From: Nostoc sp. CHAB 5834
GTDB taxonomy: Bacteria; Cyanobacteriota; Cyanobacteriia; Cyanobacteriales; Nostocaceae
NCBI GenBank assembly: GCA_020829485.1
Contig: JAIVFU010000008.1
Coordinates: 62,001 to 126,000, forward strand
Direction of reading: 5' to 3'
Length of the DNA stretch: 64,000 nucleotides
Part shown: positions 8,563 to 18,606 of the stretch, one piece after another
How the letters are laid out: each line of letters starts with the position of its first letter
Numbering within the stretch: the first letter of the stretch is position 1
Translations under genes and position numbers: made by a program
Notes under the pieces: model-generated
What the model was told of the DNA's origin: nothing
The model's database searches: none
What the model saw: the letters and a program-made list of their open reading frames with translations, nothing else

Positions 8563-11500
8563 CTAAACATTACTTGTAGTGCTAACAAGTTTTTCCCCTT
8601 TCAACATCCGCGCCGCAGCTTCAAGTAGAGCTTCTTCGAGATAAGGCTTGGTAAAGTAGCCACTAGCACCGAGTTGAGCTGCAATTTGTCTGTGCTTGTC
8701 TGCACCTCGTGAGGTGAGCATAGCGATCGGTAAGTGGTTGAGGTTAGAGTCTTTCTGAATGCGAGAGAGTAACTCCAGACCGTCGCAACGGGGCATTTCG
8801 ATGTCGCAAAAGACGATATCGCAAGGCAGACCAGAGCGGAGTTTATCCCAAGCTTCCTGTCCGTCACGCGCCTGTTCTACACGATAACCTGCCTTATTAA
8901 AGGTTAGGGAGAGCAACTCTCGGACTGTAATCGAGTCATCGACGATCAGCACTGTCGGGTCAATCTTCGCAGGAGAGGTGTCTACAGGAATTCCTTTCTG
9001 TTGCCAAGAATTGCCACCAATTTGTGTAGAAATCCGTCCTTGGAAGATGTCAATTATTTCTAGTACGTCAGCAATGGGCATAATCCGACCATCACCCAGG
9101 ACTGTAGCACCAGCAACACCAATGGGTTTAGGCGCTGGCCCTTCAAACTGCTTAATTACAATTTCTTGTTCGCTCAACACTAGGTCAATCTGTAGAGCAA
9201 TTAGGGTATTTGCCGATCGCACCACGACCACAGAAACCATATCATCATCTCTAGTGCCGCCGTAGACATTACCGCGACTAATTTGGCGATTGAAGGTTAA
9301 AAGTTCCTTCAGGGGACGGAATGGCAGCACCGTATCGCGCCACGAAATAAATGATTCCCCATTGGCATCGTGCTGGATATTTTTGACTGGGATATCCAGC
9401 GTATCTTCTACACCGTCCATTGGGAAAGCGATTCTGGCTCGATCAGAGACGCAGCAGAGAGCTTTACAAATACTCAGAGTCAGTGGCAGACGAATGGTGA
9501 AAGTGGTTCCCTTACCGATCGCAGAATCAGTGTTCACTGTCCCCCGAATTTCGCTAATCTCGGAGCGTACTACGTCCATACCCACACCACGACCAGAAAT
9601 TTCATCTGCTTGGTCTTTGATTGTAAAACCAGACTGGAACAGCAGATCGTAGACTTCCAGGCGAGACATGGCTTTAGCCTGCGCTTCTGTAATCATGCCA
9701 ATCTTCACCGCCTTAGCCTTAACCTTTGCTGAATCGATGCCTGCGCCATCATCGCCTACAGAAATGATCGTTTGGTTGCCTTGGTGGAAGGCGCGGATAG
9801 TAATGATTCCTATGGGTGGTTTTCCAGCAGCTTGCCTTTCTTCTGGCGTTTCAATACCGTGAGCGATCGCATTATTCAGCATGTGAGTCAATGGATCGGT
9901 GAGATGATCCAAAATCATCTTGTCAATTAAGGTATCACCACCTTCAATTACCAACTCTACTTGTTTGCCACACTTGATGGCGTTGTCGCGCACTCCTCGC
10001 CGCCAGCGATCGATAGTTTGGGCAAAAGGAACCATTCGCGCTCTTGTTAATCCCTCTTGTAGCTGGGTGGTTACTTGGCGGAACTGCCTTGCTACGCGCT
10101 CGGTTTCTTCGGTAACAAAATCAATGTCACTTGCCGACTCACGCACTCGCACAATGCGTTCAATCATCTGCTGGGACAGGGTATGGAAGGGAGTAAAACG
10201 ATCCATTTCTAACTCGCTAAAACCCCTATCGGCATTGAAATCAGGCGCTTGGAAGCCGGAGTCTTTCTTTTTGCGTCCAGCTAATAAAGAAGCTTCCAGT
10301 AGCGATCGCTCGTACAACTCCTGCATTCTTGCGCCTACATCCGAGAGTTGTTGTACCTGAATCAGCAAGTTATCTAATGACTGTCGCAGCCGTTCATGAT
10401 CCTGCTCTAAGGTATTGCGATTTACCACCAACTCCCCAACTAAATTACTCATATCGTCCAGTTGCTTAACTGGAACCTTCATGGTTTCTTCAAATCTTGC
10501 AGCCCGACGAGTAGAGGGACGGGTAGCTTTGTTAGTGTTAGATTTTACTGATGGTGAATGGGATATTGTTTGATCCGCTTCTGCCAGCAACTTCTCCAAA
10601 TCACCAAATTCATCTATAGATGGTAATGGAATGACATTTTTCGCTAAGACTGGTTGAGTGTTGAAGGGCTGGCGTTGGCGTAGCCCGTCGTTGGCATCGC
10701 TGGCGTTATCTGTACCTAGCAATTCTTCCAGCGCTGCAAAATCTACTTCTGGTATCTCCCTAGCTTTGGGGTTAAGTGGTACTTCCTCTCCTAGTAATGC
10801 TTCCAAGTCTGCAAAATCATCTTCTGGAGCAACTACTTCAACGTTTTCTGTCGTTACCAATTCTTCAATTGAGGCAACAATAGCATTTTCGCCCTCTGAC
10901 ACTGGTACAGGTTCAGATGTCTCTGCTAGATCCCACAAATCGGTTTCTACACCTTCCTGAATAACCGTTTGTGTGAATTCATTGACATCTTGCAAATCAA
11001 TTCTTATCGCACTTTCTCTTAATTCTTCCTGGTTTTCTACTTCTGATAGAGCAGTTTCTGTAAACAATAAATCATTTGCAAAACCAAGCTCTATATGTTC
11101 AATATTTGTATTTTCTGGTAATTCAAAAGCAGTTTCTAAGTTATTGTTTGGCTCACTAACTAAAGCTTCTGGGCTTGTCTGGGCTAAATCTGAAGTTTCT
11201 CCAAAACTGTGATCTAGAGAATTTTCTATAGTCGATATATCCAGATTATCTGTGGTTTCCATCTGAATATAGGTGGATGTCTCTACATCCTCAAACAACA
11301 GTTGCGGATTTTCATCGAAACCGAACAAATCATCTGGTTCTGCTGGAAGTGATGCTAAATCTGAAGTTTCTCCAAAACTGTGATCTAGAGAATTTTCTAT
11401 AGTCGATATATCCAGATTATCTGTGGTTTCCATCTGAATATAGGTGGATGTCTCTACATCCTCAAACAACAGTTGCGGATTTTCATCGAAACCGAACAAA

Positions 11501-14346
11501 TCATCTGGTTCTGCTGGAAGTGATGCTAAATCTGAAGTTTCCCCAAAACTGTGATCTAGAGAATTTTCTATAGTCGATATATCCAGATTATCTGTGGTTT
11601 CGATCTGAATATAGGTGGATGTCTCTACATCCTCAAACAACAGTTGCGGATTTTCATCGAAACCGAACAAATCATCTGGTTCTGCTGGAAGTGATTCTAA
11701 ATCTGAAGTTTCCCCAAAACTAATATTTTCTATAGCCGATATTTCATCCACAGTATTATCTGTGGTTTCGATCTGAATATAGGTGGATGTCTCTACATCC
11801 TCAAACAGCAGTTGCGGATTTTCATCGAAAGGATTAAATGATTCAAGTTCTAGATCAACAGCAGATATCTCTGGGGGCTGATTAGTAAATTCTGGAACAA
11901 AATCTAAAGCTTCTGGTTGTTGCGATCGCTTGATAATTTCTTCCCCTAGATGCTGCGCCAACAAAGGCGTTTCAGGTGCAAAGGGCTGTATGCGATCGCT
12001 GATTGCAGGGGAAATAGTTGGGTTACTCGGTGTTAACTCATCAAATAAATCATCTCCAGAATCTGATGAGAATATCAAATCTAGCTGCTCTTGGTGCTGG
12101 AAATTGAGATCAAAATCTTCTTCTATGTCAAAACTGGCTATAGGAGAAGGTGTTGGCTGCTGACTGTCGGCAAAAATGTCATTAGTTGCAGCAAACAAAC
12201 TCTGCTCTAACGCCCTTTCCACATTTTGCTCAATTAAGGAATTGAATTCGTCCTGTTCCTCTGTGGTTTTCTGGTTCCAGAAGTTGCTCAGATCATTTTC
12301 TGATTCAGAAAACTCAAGTGCTGTTGTTGGAGATGTATCAAATAAATCACCTATTTCTGGTTCAATTGTAGGCAGTAGTGTCTGTTCTTCCATTTCAGCA
12401 AATAGGCTGTCTAAAGACATGCCTGTTTCCTGAGGTAATTCTACGTAGTCACTAAGGGTAATTTCTTCTACCCAATTTGCATTTCTAGTTTCTAAGAATA
12501 AGTTATCAAAACTGTTTTGTTGGTTGGTAGATAGTTCCACCGAGGCGTTCACCTCAGTTTCTGGTTGAGTTACTTCGCCTGTAGGCAATAGTTCTATATC
12601 ATCATCTAGCGCCAGTGTAAATAAATCTTCAACCACATCGTTTTTGTTGACATCATGAGGCAGGTTTGTATCACCAGAAATATCAATAAATTCTTGTAAA
12701 TCTTGGGAAGAAGAGTCTAAATTTATATCAAGTACGTTAATATCGCTTAACTCTAAAGTTGTAGCAGATGTTTGTTGATTTTGCGATTCTGAATTCTCTT
12801 TTTCTAGGAAATTGTCGCCAAATAACAGAGATAAATCTTCTGTAGTGGATGTGGTTGTTGGGTGCTGCTCGTTGCTTGTGTCTTCATCAAAGGAGAGGAA
12901 ATCGGATAAATCGCTATTAGCATCCTCAGAGTCTGTGCTGCTAAAATCAATTCCAAAATCATCCGTGGCAACAATATCTAAGGTTTCTTGTTGATGCCAG
13001 CTTTCATCTAATTCGGGAGTATCACCGTCAAATAAATCGGCAAGGGTATTTAACTCAGCTATTCCTACCTCAGGGCCATTGGGGTCAAGATTGCTACTAA
13101 TTGGATGTACTTCTTCATGTGTGGCGAAAGTAAAACTAGTGTGAGTAGCAGCGTTTAGTGGTGTCCCTTGTTGAATATAGGGGCGATCGCCCTTGACGTT
13201 GGCGTAGCGATCGCTAGTATCCTCGTCTAGATTAAGTTCTTCAGTTGTCTGGACTAGGTTAGCTATGACTAACGCCTCGGTGTTACCAGATAAAATTGCC
13301 TCTGACGCAGTTGATGATTCTGTCAAAACCGTAGACTGTTCGTCAAACAAATCAGTGGTAACTTCTAATAACTCAATTTCTGCAAAGTTCAAGAGCGCTT
13401 CTAGTTGCTGACTAATTGCAATTTCGGCTTCCCTACCTTGCAGGACTAATTCTTGAGCTTGCTTAATTTCGGTAATGACAATTTTAGCTAAGGTGAGATA
13501 GGTATTTTCAGGATTGCCGATCGCACTGGCTGCTGCTTGACACAAACCACACCACTTGGACAAATTCCAAGTTTCACCAAGTCTAACTAACTGGTAACAG
13601 CATTCCTGAAGGTTTTGTCGAGTTGAGGATGTTGTTGTTTGCTTAAACAGTTGCAACATTTCCCGTAGTCTTTGCAGCACCTGGGCTTGAAATTCGCCCC
13701 AATTATTTTCTTTGGCGGTGAGAGGCGATAGCGCAGCGTTAGCGAGTCCGCGAGCGTCTCGCACCTCTTGGGGTGCTACTGAGAATGCTATTTCTGGAGA
13801 TTCCTGATGAGTGTCTTCTGCCAAACTGGGAATATCTCGCCGCAGGAAAAGTTCTGTAAGTGTGGAGACATTATCTACAGAGGTTGTGTGTCGTTCTGTT
13901 GTGCTAGCTACTCCATTTTTCCCTTGTTCTACAAGTAGTTCCAGATGCTGATACAGCCATTGAAAGACTGGCTCAGTTTCTGACATCAAAGTATTAGCTG
14001 CATCTTCAGAAAGACCATAAGGGCCGCTCAAATGCTCTAACAGCGCTTTCAGGGTATCAGATACACCAAGAAATAAAGACTCTAACTTTTGGTCAATCTG
14101 AACCGGATTATCTTTGAGAACTTTAAAACAATCTTCCAGACGGTGAGAGGTATGCTGGATGCTAGTCAATCCAAGCATCGCCGCTCCTCCTTTGATGGAG
14201 TGAGCCGCCCGGAAGACTTCACTGATCATTTCCGGGTCGTTCAGTGTACCCTCTAAATTCAGCAAGCCCTGCTCAATGGTATTCAGGTGATCCCTGGCTT
14301 CTTCGATAAAGTAACCCAAAATCCGCTGTTGTTGTTCCGGCAGCAT
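8563..14346 (-). CDS. hmpE: HmpE, giant CheA-type hybrid histidine kinase
   Basis: This is the central kinase of the chemotaxis-like Hmp system that controls type IV pili in hormogonia. Order: Hpt domain at residues 1-110 (AAHSIKGG, phospho-accepting His49); a very long acidic Ser/Glu/Asp-rich linker (about 140-1240); dimerisation region; ATPase with N-box LTHMLNNAIAHGIETPEER, G-box VGDDGAGID and GRGVGMDVV; a CheW-like domain; and a C-terminal receiver (VLIVDDS, FCDIEMP, TKPY). At 1927 residues it is more than twice a typical CheA, the excess being linker. The linker has 57-residue tandem repeats at about residues 838-1053 and in-frame dispersed repeats (see findings). It is last in the hmp operon, 84 bases after hmpD. 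Confidence 0.92.
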   Translation of the reverse strand: MLPEQQQRILGYFIEEARDHLNTIEQGLLNLEGTLNDPEMISEVFRAAHSIKGGAAMLGLTSIQHTSHRLEDCFKVLKDNPVQIDQKLESLFLGVSDTLKALLEHLSGPYGLSEDAANTLMSETEPVFQWLYQHLELLVEQGKNGVASTTERHTTSVDNVSTLTELFLRRDIPSLAEDTHQESPEIAFSVAPQEVRDARGLANAALSPLTAKENNWGEFQAQVLQRLREMLQLFKQTTTSSTRQNLQECCYQLVRLGETWNLSKWCGLCQAAASAIGNPENTYLTLAKIVITEIKQAQELVLQGREAEIAISQQLEALLNFAEIELLEVTTDLFDEQSTVLTESSTASEAILSGNTEALVIANLVQTTEELNLDEDTSDRYANVKGDRPYIQQGTPLNAATHTSFTFATHEEVHPISSNLDPNGPEVGIAELNTLADLFDGDTPELDESWHQQETLDIVATDDFGIDFSSTDSEDANSDLSDFLSFDEDTSNEQHPTTTSTTEDLSLLFGDNFLEKENSESQNQQTSATTLELSDINVLDINLDSSSQDLQEFIDISGDTNLPHDVNKNDVVEDLFTLALDDDIELLPTGEVTQPETEVNASVELSTNQQNSFDNLFLETRNANWVEEITLSDYVELPQETGMSLDSLFAEMEEQTLLPTIEPEIGDLFDTSPTTALEFSESENDLSNFWNQKTTEEQDEFNSLIEQNVERALEQSLFAATNDIFADSQQPTPSPIASFDIEEDFDLNFQHQEQLDLIFSSDSGDDLFDELTPSNPTISPAISDRIQPFAPETPLLAQHLGEEIIKRSQQPEALDFVPEFTNQPPEISAVDLELESFNPFDENPQLLFEDVETSTYIQIETTDNTVDEISAIENISFGETSDLESLPAEPDDLFGFDENPQLLFEDVETSTYIQIETTDNLDISTIENSLDHSFGETSDLASLPAEPDDLFGFDENPQLLFEDVETSTYIQMETTDNLDISTIENSLDHSFGETSDLASLPAEPDDLFGFDENPQLLFEDVETSTYIQMETTDNLDISTIENSLDHSFGETSDLAQTSPEALVSEPNNNLETAFELPENTNIEHIELGFANDLLFTETALSEVENQEELRESAIRIDLQDVNEFTQTVIQEGVETDLWDLAETSEPVPVSEGENAIVASIEELVTTENVEVVAPEDDFADLEALLGEEVPLNPKAREIPEVDFAALEELLGTDNASDANDGLRQRQPFNTQPVLAKNVIPLPSIDEFGDLEKLLAEADQTISHSPSVKSNTNKATRPSTRRAARFEETMKVPVKQLDDMSNLVGELVVNRNTLEQDHERLRQSLDNLLIQVQQLSDVGARMQELYERSLLEASLLAGRKKKDSGFQAPDFNADRGFSELEMDRFTPFHTLSQQMIERIVRVRESASDIDFVTEETERVARQFRQVTTQLQEGLTRARMVPFAQTIDRWRRGVRDNAIKCGKQVELVIEGGDTLIDKMILDHLTDPLTHMLNNAIAHGIETPEERQAAGKPPIGIITIRAFHQGNQTIISVGDDGAGIDSAKVKAKAVKIGMITEAQAKAMSRLEVYDLLFQSGFTIKDQADEISGRGVGMDVVRSEISEIRGTVNTDSAIGKGTTFTIRLPLTLSICKALCCVSDRARIAFPMDGVEDTLDIPVKNIQHDANGESFISWRDTVLPFRPLKELLTFNRQISRGNVYGGTRDDDMVSVVVVRSANTLIALQIDLVLSEQEIVIKQFEGPAPKPIGVAGATVLGDGRIMPIADVLEIIDIFQGRISTQIGGNSWQQKGIPVDTSPAKIDPTVLIVDDSITVRELLSLTFNKAGYRVEQARDGQEAWDKLRSGLPCDIVFCDIEMPRCDGLELLSRIQKDSNLNHLPIAMLTSRGADKHRQIAAQLGASGYFTKPYLEEALLEAAARMLKGEKLVSTTSNV
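10671..10700. repeat. Dispersed GC-rich repeat inside hmpE
   Basis: The complement contains GCGATGCCAACGACGGGC, a variant of the intergenic repeat GCGATGTCTACGACGGGC found at 30751 and 42554. Here it is translated in frame as SDANDGLRQRQ in the HmpE linker. Confidence 0.7.
11189..11834 (-). repeat. 171-bp tandem repeat in hmpE (57-residue unit)
   Basis: Near-identical units start at 11189, 11360, 11531 and 11702, exactly 171 bp apart; the last is diverged. Each encodes a unit containing FDENPQLLFEDVETSTYIQ and FGETSDL. The near identity of the first three points to recent expansion in the CheA linker. Confidence 0.92.
13725..13763. repeat. Dispersed palindromic repeat inside hmpE
   Basis: A GC-rich stretch with GCGTTAGCGAGTCCGCGAGC is typical of cyanobacterial intergenic palindromes. 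It is read through in frame as VRDARGLANAALSPL near residue 200 of HmpE. Confidence 0.55.
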
Positions 14347-14355
14347 AGTTTTTTA

Positions 14356-14398
14356 GTCATTAGTCATTGGTCATTGGTCATTGGTCATTGGTCATTAG
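14356..14398. repeat. Heptanucleotide short tandem repeat (GTCATTG/A)
   Basis: About six copies of a 7-bp unit fill half of the 84-base gap between hmpD and hmpE. Such STRR arrays are common in Nostoc genomes. Confidence 0.85.
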
Positions 14399-14430
14399 CA
14401 AACAAGAAAGGACAAAGGACAAATGACAAT

Positions 14431-17361
14431 TTATCTGGTTTCTGTAGTTTCCACTCGGAAACGTTCAACGGAGGCGATCAAGTCACGGGATACACCTACT
14501 AAGTGTTGTAGGGCACCTGAAACTCGCTGTGCTTCCTGGGAAGTTTCTTGAGCGGTAAGTTCTACTGATTGCATTACATGAGCGACGGCGCGGGAGGTTT
14601 CAGTTTGTTCCACAGTGTCGCTGGTAATTGAGCGTACAAGAATATCGATGCGATTCGCTACTTGAATAATGTTTTCGAGCGATCTCTTGGCTTCTTCTGC
14701 CAATTTTGTACCTTTAATTACTTGTTGTGTGCCTTCTTCCATCGCGGTCATTACAGAGCCTGTTTCGCTTTGGATTTGCATCACAATTTGTTCAATTTCC
14801 TTCAGGGATTTAGCAGATTTATCTGCTAACTGCCGCACTTCGTCTGCTACGATCGCAAACCCGCGTCCAGCTTCTCCTGCCCTTGCCGCCTCAATACTAG
14901 CATTGAGTGCCAGTAAGTTTGTTCTGGAAGCAATTTGGGAAATCAACGCCACAATTTTAGAAATTTCTTGGGAAGATTCCGCTAACCGTTTCACTTTTCG
15001 AGTGGTTTCGGCAACGGTTTCTCGAATTTCCAAAATCCCCGCCACAGTATTTTCTACTGCTTCTCCACCTTTGAGAGCGATCGTACTAGCATCACGCGCA
15101 ACCGTTTCGGCTTCCCGCGCTGCCTCTGCTACCCGTTGAATCGAGTCAGTCATTACCTGTACAGAATTTAGCGTCACCGCCAACTCTTCTGCTTGGCGCA
15201 AAGCATCACTAGATAAGGCTCTGGCAAAAGTTTCGGAGTTGGTTGCACCTTTTGTTACATCCTTCGCCGCCACTTTTACCTGTTGCACAATATCCCGCAG
15301 GTTTTGAATTGTCAGGTTAAAAGCATCAGCTACCGCTCCTAGTACGTCGGCTGTAACTTCCGCTTGGACTGTTAAATCTCCTCTAGCAGCACCTTCCACA
15401 TCATCCAAAAGGCGAATCACCTGGCGTTGCAGGTTTTCTTTGGCTTCCTCTTGTTCATCAGCTTTCCGTTGGGCTTCACTTGTAGTTGTGAAAATTACCC
15501 GCGCCATTTCATTAAAGCCAGTGGACAAATGGCCCAATTCATCTTCGGAAAACACTGTGGCTTGAGCATTCAAATTTCCTTGACGTACAGCCTCAAACTG
15601 AGCTTGCAGATCATCAGTTGTGCGCCGAATTTGTTTGAGTGCAAGATTCCCCATAACGCCTGCGGTAGCAAAACCTGCAATCCCAGCTGCAAGTGACATT
15701 GCCCAACCTGTGTTTCGTACTGATTCTCGTTGTTGGGCTGGCGAGAATGTGGTAGCGACAAAGCTAACTGTGGCTACAACCATTGCCGAGACAATGCCCA
15801 CACTTCCAGCAATTAACCATTGTTTCCTTTCTATGGAGGCATTTTCTAATGGTGCTAACCATCCTTGCTCAACGCTGACGTTGGGTTCTAGTTTTGAGAC
15901 ATCTGTTTGGCTAAAGACTGGAACTTCTTCATGGGAACCAGTCATTGTGAATAGTTCCTCTTCGCGATCGCTAGCTGCACTACTTGCAGAAGCCTCGACG
16001 GCTGGAGAACGTCCACTGCCACTGGTTTCTGATGAAGCAGAATGCATTGCTAGATCACCGAAGTTAGAATCTCCTTCGAGCAGGTCAAACCCTGGAATGT
16101 TACCTAAATCATCAAATTCCTCAAAGTCATCTAGAAATTCTATATTGCTTTTAGAATTTTCTCCATTCAGTATATTGTTTGAGTCTTCATAAGGGTTTAA
16201 CCCTTCTGAGCCAAAGGCAGACTCAAATGCTTCCATATCAAAATTATCATCGTCATCAAAGCTATTTTTACCGATATTTTCACTTGATTTAAACTGCTTT
16301 TCTTTGACAGGGAGATTGCTACTAAAAGACGAAGCATCATCAGATAAATCCGGCGCAGAAGCTTCTTCATCTGCAAAAGTTTTTGACTTCAACCAATCGG
16401 GTGCTTCGGTTTCAGGCAAATCATATTGACTGTTACTATTTGTTGATGAACTATTTTTAGGTTCTTCTTGAAGAATAAATAAAGTTTCGTCTCCCAAACT
16501 AGATTTTGTATATTCCAATTCTTCATTATTAAGCTCAAGAGACGTTATATCATTCAATAAATCAGGGGGATTATTCTCGTTATTTCCAGTGTTGAAATTA
16601 GCAGATGAAGACTTATTATTGTCAATAGCTAAATTCCCGCGATCGGAATTTTTACCATTATCTGAAAAATGACTATTTACTAATGATTCTTCGTGGCTCT
16701 CTTCTGATAAATCTTCCTGCCAGAAAGCAGGCAACTCTAATTCTGCTTTCTCCTCCCATTTGCTGTTATTTAACTCTTGTTCCTGTAGTTCTTCATTGAA
16801 TGCAAAAGGATCGTCACCAAAAGTTATAGATGCTGATATTTGTCTCGTTCCAATACTCTCTTCTGTTGGTATATCAAATGGGCTTTTTGAAGATAGTTCC
16901 TCAACGCCATTTACAGGTTCTTGATGCTCTCCAAAAAAGTTTAAATCAAGGTTATTGCTGTCAAAATCCTCATTAGCGCCCAAATATTCTAATTCTTGTT
17001 CGCTATCTGCCAGTGCATCAGACATCTCTGGGGAATTAATTTGCTCTTGACTATCTGATGTATCAATCTCCCCACCGAATGATTGTAAATATTGATTGAT
17101 ATTCTCAATTCCATTATTGGCAAAACCAATAATTTCTTGATCGTCAGTCAAGCGTAATACCTGTTGATATTCTTCTTTTGCTACATCGTACTGTTGTAAA
17201 ACATAGTAGATGTGACCCCTTAGCAAATGGGAGTTGGGGTCATTTGGTAAATTTTGCACCACTTGGTCAACTAAAGTGGCGGCAACCTCATAATTCCTTT
17301 GAACATAGGCGGTCATCGCCTGTTGATATGTTGGCTCGTAATTATCAATACTTGCTGCCAT
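14431..17361 (-). CDS. hmpD: HmpD, methyl-accepting chemotaxis-type receptor
   Basis: The receptor component of the Hmp pilus-taxis system. The N-terminus has TPR-like helices ([15 protein letters not shown] onward, about residues 1-100), then a long acidic low-complexity region (about 110-490), two membrane helices (about 515-540 and 555-580), HAMP-type linkers, and a signalling domain with the conserved hairpin [20 protein letters not shown] and [12 protein letters not shown]. The start at 17361 (MAASIDNY) is favoured because GGAGGAGG lies just before it; the longer frame from 17388 would overlap hmpC by 13 bases. It passes signals through HmpC (CheW) to HmpE. The acidic middle resembles the HmpE linker in composition. 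Confidence 0.92.
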   Translation of the reverse strand: MAASIDNYEPTYQQAMTAYVQRNYEVAATLVDQVVQNLPNDPNSHLLRGHIYYVLQQYDVAKEEYQQVLRLTDDQEIIGFANNGIENINQYLQSFGGEIDTSDSQEQINSPEMSDALADSEQELEYLGANEDFDSNNLDLNFFGEHQEPVNGVEELSSKSPFDIPTEESIGTRQISASITFGDDPFAFNEELQEQELNNSKWEEKAELELPAFWQEDLSEESHEESLVNSHFSDNGKNSDRGNLAIDNNKSSSANFNTGNNENNPPDLLNDITSLELNNEELEYTKSSLGDETLFILQEEPKNSSSTNSNSQYDLPETEAPDWLKSKTFADEEASAPDLSDDASSFSSNLPVKEKQFKSSENIGKNSFDDDDNFDMEAFESAFGSEGLNPYEDSNNILNGENSKSNIEFLDDFEEFDDLGNIPGFDLLEGDSNFGDLAMHSASSETSGSGRSPAVEASASSAASDREEELFTMTGSHEEVPVFSQTDVSKLEPNVSVEQGWLAPLENASIERKQWLIAGSVGIVSAMVVATVSFVATTFSPAQQRESVRNTGWAMSLAAGIAGFATAGVMGNLALKQIRRTTDDLQAQFEAVRQGNLNAQATVFSEDELGHLSTGFNEMARVIFTTTSEAQRKADEQEEAKENLQRQVIRLLDDVEGAARGDLTVQAEVTADVLGAVADAFNLTIQNLRDIVQQVKVAAKDVTKGATNSETFARALSSDALRQAEELAVTLNSVQVMTDSIQRVAEAAREAETVARDASTIALKGGEAVENTVAGILEIRETVAETTRKVKRLAESSQEISKIVALISQIASRTNLLALNASIEAARAGEAGRGFAIVADEVRQLADKSAKSLKEIEQIVMQIQSETGSVMTAMEEGTQQVIKGTKLAEEAKRSLENIIQVANRIDILVRSITSDTVEQTETSRAVAHVMQSVELTAQETSQEAQRVSGALQHLVGVSRDLIASVERFRVETTETR

Positions 17362-17375
17362 TTCCTCCTCCAATT

Positions 17376-17906
17376 TCATCCTGCCCACCTAGCACTCCGT
17401 AAAATTGCCATTTGATCGAGCAGTCGCAGACACTGATTTTTTTTAGCATCTAATAACCACTCTCCACGTAAAAAGGGAGCCATAGTATCTGGAACACTAG
17501 TTGGTGGCATGAGATTCTGGACATCCAACCAGTCCATACCACCAATTTCCTCTACTGCTAAACCCACTATTGTGTCTTGCTCTTCAATGGCAATCACCGA
17601 AATTTCAGCTCTATCCGTGTTTAATGCACTTGTTTCCCCAAGAAATTGACCCAAATCAGCTACCCAAATAACTCGACCTCGTAAATTTAGAGTACCCAAA
17701 AGTAAAGGAGAAGCATTAGGAATCGGGGTGATTCTATCAGGACTTAGTTCAATTACCTCCCGGATGCCAGTTGCTTGTAGTGCAAACTCCTGATGCGAGG
17801 GTATGTAAAACCTCAAATGTAACTCACCTTCGGGACTTTCTACTTGTAATTCTGGTCGGAAATGGTCTTGACCACTGCCACTTAAAAAGTCCGGTTTGCT
17901 AACCAT
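17376..17906 (-). CDS. hmpC: HmpC, CheW-like adaptor
   Basis: This 176-residue protein is a single CheW domain, the scaffold that couples receptor HmpD to kinase HmpE. Typical features are [22 protein letters not shown] near the start, [18 protein letters not shown] in the middle and [13 protein letters not shown] in the second half. AGGAG precedes the ATG by about 8 bases. It is 13 bases from hmpB and directly abuts hmpD, so the operon is tightly coupled. Confidence 0.93.
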   Translation of the reverse strand: MVSKPDFLSGSGQDHFRPELQVESPEGELHLRFYIPSHQEFALQATGIREVIELSPDRITPIPNASPLLLGTLNLRGRVIWVADLGQFLGETSALNTDRAEISVIAIEEQDTIVGLAVEEIGGMDWLDVQNLMPPTSVPDTMAPFLRGEWLLDAKKNQCLRLLDQMAILRSARWAG

Positions 17907-17919
17907 ATTGCTTTTCTCC

Positions 17920-18285
17920 TTATCCTCGCAGCAGTTGTTTGACTGTTCCCACCAACTCGGTTGGTTGAAAAGGTTTGGCTATGTAAGCGTCTGCACCCTG
18001 CTTCATGCCCCAATAGCGATCAAATTCTTCGCCTTTGGAAGAACACATAACCACAGGGACATTTTGGGTTTTTGGATCGGATTTTAAGCGCCGACAAACT
18101 TCGTAACCGTTCATTCGGGGCATGACAATATCCAATACCACTAAATCGGGAGGTGCTATTTGAATTGCCTCCAATGCTTCTAATCCATCACTGGCATGGG
18201 TTACTGTTAGGCCAGTTGCTTTCAGGAGGTCTGTAATCATCTCCCTTTGCGCGATACTGTCTTCCACAATCAGAACTGTACTCAT
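17920..18285 (-). CDS. hmpB: HmpB, CheY-like response regulator
   Basis: This is a stand-alone 121-residue receiver domain with the acidic pocket VEDS, the phospho-acceptor Asp52 in VVLDIVMPRMNGYEV, the Ser switch in MCSSKG and the conserved Lys in IAKPF. There is no output domain, so it acts by protein-protein contact, presumably phosphorylated by HmpE and acting on the pilus machinery. It lies second in the hmp operon, after hmpA. Confidence 0.92.
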   Translation of the reverse strand: MSTVLIVEDSIAQREMITDLLKATGLTVTHASDGLEALEAIQIAPPDLVVLDIVMPRMNGYEVCRRLKSDPKTQNVPVVMCSSKGEEFDRYWGMKQGADAYIAKPFQPTELVGTVKQLLRG

Positions 18286-18606
18286 AAATGTCTATTTACC
18301 CCCTGATGTAGACGTTCCTATTTGGAACATTCTTTGATTCCCCCGTAAGTATTAACTGTATAAATTAATTGTATCTTCTCACTATTTTCCTGGATATTGA
18401 GGTTTCACTAAGTTGGCTGACTCTGTGATAACATCTTTTAACTCATCTTTTGGTAGATCAACAAATTTTGGATCACTTTATATGCTCCATACCCCCTCAA
18501 TTTGCGTTAGCGAATCATTGAGCGTCTTTTAGGTTTTAGATTGTTCAATCCAAAATCCAGAATCCATAATCTAAAATTATTCTGCCCAATTCCCAATGTC
18601 TTATTT

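Noticed and set aside
9290..13000. Several plus-strand frames over hmpE
   Set aside because: Shadows of the CheA coding strand: Ser-rich reverse translations without family motifs.
15620..16192. 190-codon plus-strand frame over hmpD
   Set aside because: Antisense to the receptor's coding frame, which has unmistakable HAMP and signalling motifs.
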